DNA of 64,000 nucleotides, taken from Micromonospora purpureochromogenes (GTDB taxonomy: Bacteria; Actinomycetota; Actinomycetes; Mycobacteriales; Micromonosporaceae). A program made the translations under genes and the position numbers. Under the pieces are notes generated by a model. That model saw only the letters and a program-made list of their open reading frames with translations, did not search any database and was not told where the DNA came from. The DNA lies in NCBI RefSeq assembly GCF_900091515.1, contig NZ_LT607410.1, positions 1,612,001 to 1,676,000 on the forward strand, read 5' to 3'. Shown one piece after another: positions 61,356 to 64,000 of the stretch; within the stretch, counting starts at the first letter, position 1, and each line of letters starts with the position of its first letter.

Positions 61356-63191
61356 TCAGGGGCGGCGGCAGGCGCGGGCCAGGCGGGCGCGGAGGCGGGC
61401 CAGCAGCCCCGGGCGGCGCGACGGTGGCGCCGTCGCGGCGGCGACGATCTGTCCGGCGAGCGCGGTGGTCGCCTCGTCCAGCCCCGGGGTGGCCAGCGCC
61501 AGGTGGGCCAGCGAGGTGGCGATCGGCACCGGCCGGTCCCGGGCCACCTCCGCCGCGTCCGCGATCCGTTCGGCGACGACCCGGGCCACGTCGGGGCGTA
61601 CCGCGGGGTCGACCCAGGCGGCGGTGACCAGGGCGAACAGTGCCGCCTCGGTGATCCAGTCCTCCACCCCCCAGACCAGCTCGACCAGCACCCGGCGCCG
61701 GGTCGAGTCCGCCCACGGCTCGTCGGTGCGGTGGTGCAGCAGGCCGAGGCAGGCCCAGACCTGCACGCACCGCACCCAGAGCGATGGGTCCTGCCCGGTC
61801 AGCACCCGCCCCAACGCGGTCGCGGGCGGCTCGGGCGGATGCACCAGCAGCCCCAGCAGGTCGCCCGGCTCCAGGGTGGCCAGCCCGACCGCGGCGTCGT
61901 ACGCGGCCGGCGGGTGGGGCCAGGCGGGATGCGCCAGGTGGCGGACCCGGTCCGCCGCGTCGGCCGAGGGGACCGGCAGGGCGGGCGCCGCGGTGCTGCC
62001 GTCGTAGCGCCAGAGCTGGCAGGCGGTGGCCCGGCGGGGCTCCCGCGGATCCGGGTCGGCCACGCCGGTGACCTCGACGTCGAGGCCCGGCACGGCCGCC
62101 GCCACGGTACGCATCGCGCTCGGTGGCTCGACGGCGGCCAGCTGTACCGAGGCGCCGGGCGTGCCGTCGGCGGCCAGGGCGCGGCGGAGCGCGTCGACCA
62201 TCGCGCCGGCCGCCGGGGTGACCTGCCCCAACCAGGGCCGGCCCCGGCAGCACTCGGCCAGGTCGCCGTGCTCGTGGCTGTCGTCGGGATGGTCCCGGAC
62301 GAAGTCGGCGAGGGCGACCAGGTGCGCCACGTCCCCGTCGCGCAGGTAGCGCAGCCGGTGCCCGGTGTGCACGGCGCAGTCGAACGTGGGGTCGCGGGCC
62401 AGCGCCCGGTCGATCCACTCCAGCGCCGCGTCCAGCCGGCCGGTGTCGGCCAGGGTGCCGGCGATGTCCGCGTACACGGCGAGGTCGTCGGGGTCGTGGT
62501 CGACGGCCCGTTCCAGGGCGGCCAGGGCGTCCCGGGTGCGGCCCGCGCTGCGGTACGCGTACCCGAGCCACACCTCGCCGAGTTTGGTCGGCTCGGCGCG
62601 TACCCCCCGGCTGGCCCAGGTGACGGCGAGGGCGACCTCGCCGAGGCGCCGGGCCAGCGCGGACGCCGCGCCCAGCAGCAGCGCGTGGCGCGGATGCGCG
62701 GCGACCGCGTTGCGGGCCAGGGTGAGGTACGGCAGCAGCGGCGGCCGACCGGCCCGGGGCACCGGGTCGGGCACGGCGGCGCAGACCTGCATCAGGATCC
62801 GGGCGGCGCGTTCCGGGTCGAGCCGTCGCGCCAGTTCGGGGGCGCTCACCCAGGGCACGGCGGCCCAGTCGACCCCGGGTGCGTGCCCGGTGGCGGCGAC
62901 CAGCAGGTCGAGCCCCTCGGCCGGTCGCCCGGCGGCGGCGAGCAGGTGGGCGCGGGCCACCACCGCGCCGACGAAGACCCGCTGGCCGAGCGGGAAGAGC
63001 TCCAGGTCCCCGCCGGAGGCCGCCGCGATGCGGGCCAGCGTCTCGTGCACCTCGGGCAGGGTCGGGGCCTGGACGATGGCGGCGGCGAGATGACCGGCGG
63101 CGTGCGGCAGGTCGCCCTCGTCGAGCGCCAGCCGGGCCAGCGCGAGCTCCTCCGCGGCGGACAGCACGGGTTCGTCAGGTCCCTCCGACAC
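61356..63191 (-). CDS. Tetratricopeptide-repeat protein (611 aa)
   Basis: A 611-residue, mostly helical protein. TPR-like units are visible near residues 12-45 (ELALARLALDEGDLPHAAGHLAAAI), 185-220 and 210-265 (VWLGYAYRSAGRTRDALAALERAVDHDPDDLAVYADIAGTLADTGRLDAALEWIDRALARDP). The C-terminal half has no repeat pattern and is unrecognised. No signal peptide or membrane segment. GTG 63191 has GAGAGG five to six bases upstream; in-frame sequence beyond it is antisense to the SIS gene. A scaffold role is inferred from the TPRs; partners are unknown. Confidence 0.82.
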   Translation of the reverse strand: MSEGPDEPVLSAAEELALARLALDEGDLPHAAGHLAAAIVQAPTLPEVHETLARIAAASGGDLELFPLGQRVFVGAVVARAHLLAAAGRPAEGLDLLVAATGHAPGVDWAAVPWVSAPELARRLDPERAARILMQVCAAVPDPVPRAGRPPLLPYLTLARNAVAAHPRHALLLGAASALARRLGEVALAVTWASRGVRAEPTKLGEVWLGYAYRSAGRTRDALAALERAVDHDPDDLAVYADIAGTLADTGRLDAALEWIDRALARDPTFDCAVHTGHRLRYLRDGDVAHLVALADFVRDHPDDSHEHGDLAECCRGRPWLGQVTPAAGAMVDALRRALAADGTPGASVQLAAVEPPSAMRTVAAAVPGLDVEVTGVADPDPREPRRATACQLWRYDGSTAAPALPVPSADAADRVRHLAHPAWPHPPAAYDAAVGLATLEPGDLLGLLVHPPEPPATALGRVLTGQDPSLWVRCVQVWACLGLLHHRTDEPWADSTRRRVLVELVWGVEDWITEAALFALVTAAWVDPAVRPDVARVVAERIADAAEVARDRPVPIATSLAHLALATPGLDEATTALAGQIVAAATAPPSRRPGLLARLRARLARACRRP

Positions 63192-63277
63192 GTCGGCCTC
63201 TCGCTCGCAGTTCCAGGGCTGGGCAAGCCTAGGGGATGACACGCCGATCTGGTGATCCACTGCGCAGTTCTGCTCGT

Positions 63278-63283
63278 ACGATT
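63278..63283 (+). promoter_or_regulatory. Possible -10 of the SIS gene (TACGAT)
   Basis: TACGAT lies about 33 bases before the leader ORF at 63316 and 71 bases before the SIS start. No clear -35 is seen. Confidence 0.35.
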
Positions 63284-63315
63284 GCCCGGGCGCGAGCAAC
63301 GGTGCAAGACTGAGC

Positions 63316-63357
63316 ATGAAACGCGCGGCAATCGCGCAGTGGGAGGAGCTTCCGTGA
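63316..63357 (+). CDS. Leader peptide ORF before the SIS gene (13 codons)
   Basis: ATG 63316 opens a 13-residue peptide MKRAAIAQWEELP whose TGA (63355-63357) overlaps the SIS GTG (63354-63356) as GTGA. The SIS ribosome-binding site GGGAGGAG lies within the ORF. The arrangement resembles the relay ORFs at 17719 and 6578, but the peptide is unrelated. Confidence 0.4.
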   Translation: MKRAAIAQWEELP

Positions 63358-64000
63358 CGCGTCCAGGGGCCGGGATGGCCGCCGACATCGACGAGCAGCC
63401 GGCCGGTTACGCCCGGTTGCTCACCGCCGAGCACGCCGGGGCGATCGCCCGGGTCGCGGCGGTGATCGCGCAGCGGCGGCCCCGGCACGTGGTCTTCACC
63501 GCCCGGGGCACCTCCGACCACGCCGCGCTCTACGGGGCGTACCTGACCGAGATCCGGCTCGGTCTGCCGGCCGGGCTCGCCTCGCCGAGCGTGGTCACCC
63601 TCTACGGGGCCCGCCCCGACCTCTCCGACGCCCTGGTCGTCGGGGTCAGCCAGAGCGGCGGGTCGCCCGACCTCACCGAGGTGCTGCGCGCCGCCCGCGA
63701 CGCCGGGGCGCTCACCCTGGCGGTCACCAACGCGCCCGGCTCGCCGCTGGCCGAGACCGCCGAGCTCTCCGTGGACATCGCCGCCGGGCACGAGCGGGCG
63801 GTCGCCGCGACCAAGACGTACACCGCCGAGCTGCTGGCCCTGTTGATGCTGGTCGAGGGCGTCCGGGCCGGCGACGGGGTGCTCCCCGCCGACGAGCGGG
63901 CCGCGCTGGACGCCCTGCCCGAACTGGCCGAGCGCACCCTGACCGACCCCACCCCGGCCCAGCTCGCGCCGCGCTACCGCTTCGCCGGCCAGCTCGTCAC
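63354..64000 (+). CDS. SIS-domain sugar isomerase-like protein (3' end outside window)
   Basis: A reading open from GTG 63354 to the end of the window (215 codons visible). The SIS domain is clear: HVVFTARGTSDHAALYGAYLTE, VVGVSQSGGSPDLTEVLRAARDAGALTLAVTNAPGSPLA (the SQSG and TN motifs binding the sugar phosphate) and KTYTAELLALLMLVEG. These match the isomerase half of glutamine-fructose-6-phosphate transaminase and AgaS/NagB-II deaminases; no glutaminase half is present. It is probably a glucosamine-6-phosphate deaminase-type protein. GGGAGGAG lies five bases before the GTG, and a 13-codon leader ORF overlaps it. The TPR gene is divergent. Confidence 0.87.
   Translation, partial: MTRPGAGMAADIDEQPAGYARLLTAEHAGAIARVAAVIAQRRPRHVVFTARGTSDHAALYGAYLTEIRLGLPAGLASPSVVTLYGARPDLSDALVVGVSQSGGSPDLTEVLRAARDAGALTLAVTNAPGSPLAETAELSVDIAAGHERAVAATKTYTAELLALLMLVEGVRAGDGVLPADERAALDALPELAERTLTDPTPAQLAPRYRFAGQLV

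Overview
The window is chromosomal DNA from a very GC-rich actinomycete. A Micromonosporaceae genus (Micromonospora or Salinispora type) is most likely. The evidence is strong third-position GC bias, many GTG starts, WhiB-family proteins, a mycoredoxin, a SigR/RsrA-type redox pair, AdnAB-type helicase-nucleases, a DUF397/DUF5753 regulator pair and many leaderless genes. The content is mostly housekeeping. I see no prophage, transposase, CRISPR array or secondary-metabolite cluster.

Layout. 1-2.6 kb: the 3' end of dapE, a small unknown gene and two tandem LOG-family genes, punctuated by long palindromes. 2.7-10.3 kb: adnA and adnB. 10.3-12.7 kb: a cold-shock protein with a structured leader, a DEAD-box RNA helicase and a small membrane protein. 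12.9-16.2 kb: a sulfonate/taurine-type ABC transporter operon with its own Rrf2 regulator. 16.4-20.2 kb: two M16 peptidases joined by three tandem short ORFs, then a NudC-like Nudix hydrolase. 20.3-23.6 kb: a small unknown gene, a DUF397/XRE pair and an MFS transporter. 23.7-37.7 kb: mrx1, uvrD2, whiB7 with an attenuator-type leader, an ABC1 kinase, a ThiF-like protein, a zinc-ribbon protein, metallopeptidases, a PDZ/Lon-like protease and a UPF0182 membrane protein. 37.8-39.7 kb: an ECF sigma factor with a membrane partner, and two initiator tRNA genes. 40-47.3 kb: a Tat-type lipoprotein, purC, a prs-like gene, two HATPase regulators and a two-component system. 47.3-51.8 kb: an SDR, a GT4 glycosyltransferase, a DMT-like membrane protein and hisN. 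51.8-58.5 kb: rsgA, aroA, an SRAP protein, a WhiB protein, a hydrolase, sigR-rsrA, the tiny ribosomal protein bL37 and a biotinyl protein. 58.5-64 kb: a GNAT, a TetR/MFS divergent pair, a TPR protein and the 5' part of a SIS-domain gene.

How it works together. From memory of the Mycobacterium tuberculosis map, adnA-adnB, nudC, mrx1, uvrD2, whiB7, ABC1 kinase, the ThiF-like gene, DUF2342, PDZ/Lon and UPF0182 follow Rv3202c to Rv3193c. rsgA, aroA, SRAP, sigR, rsrA and the biotinyl protein follow Rv3228 to Rv3221c. The window therefore joins two conserved actinobacterial blocks dealing with DNA double-strand-end processing, antibiotic and redox stress, and envelope maintenance. A SigR-type promoter lies before sigR and another candidate before mrx1, which ties the two blocks together.

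Most notable observations: (1) chains of very short ORFs linked by 4-base GTGA overlaps between co-transcribed genes (M16 pair, adnA/adnB, and a related leader before the SIS gene); (2) a complete whiB7 control region with AT-rich box, promoter, 84-codon upstream ORF and mutually exclusive hairpins; (3) an attenuator-like hairpin in the cold-shock leader; (4) seven genes with a TANNNT box exactly seven bases before the start codon; (5) an rsgA gene that seems to start at CTG.
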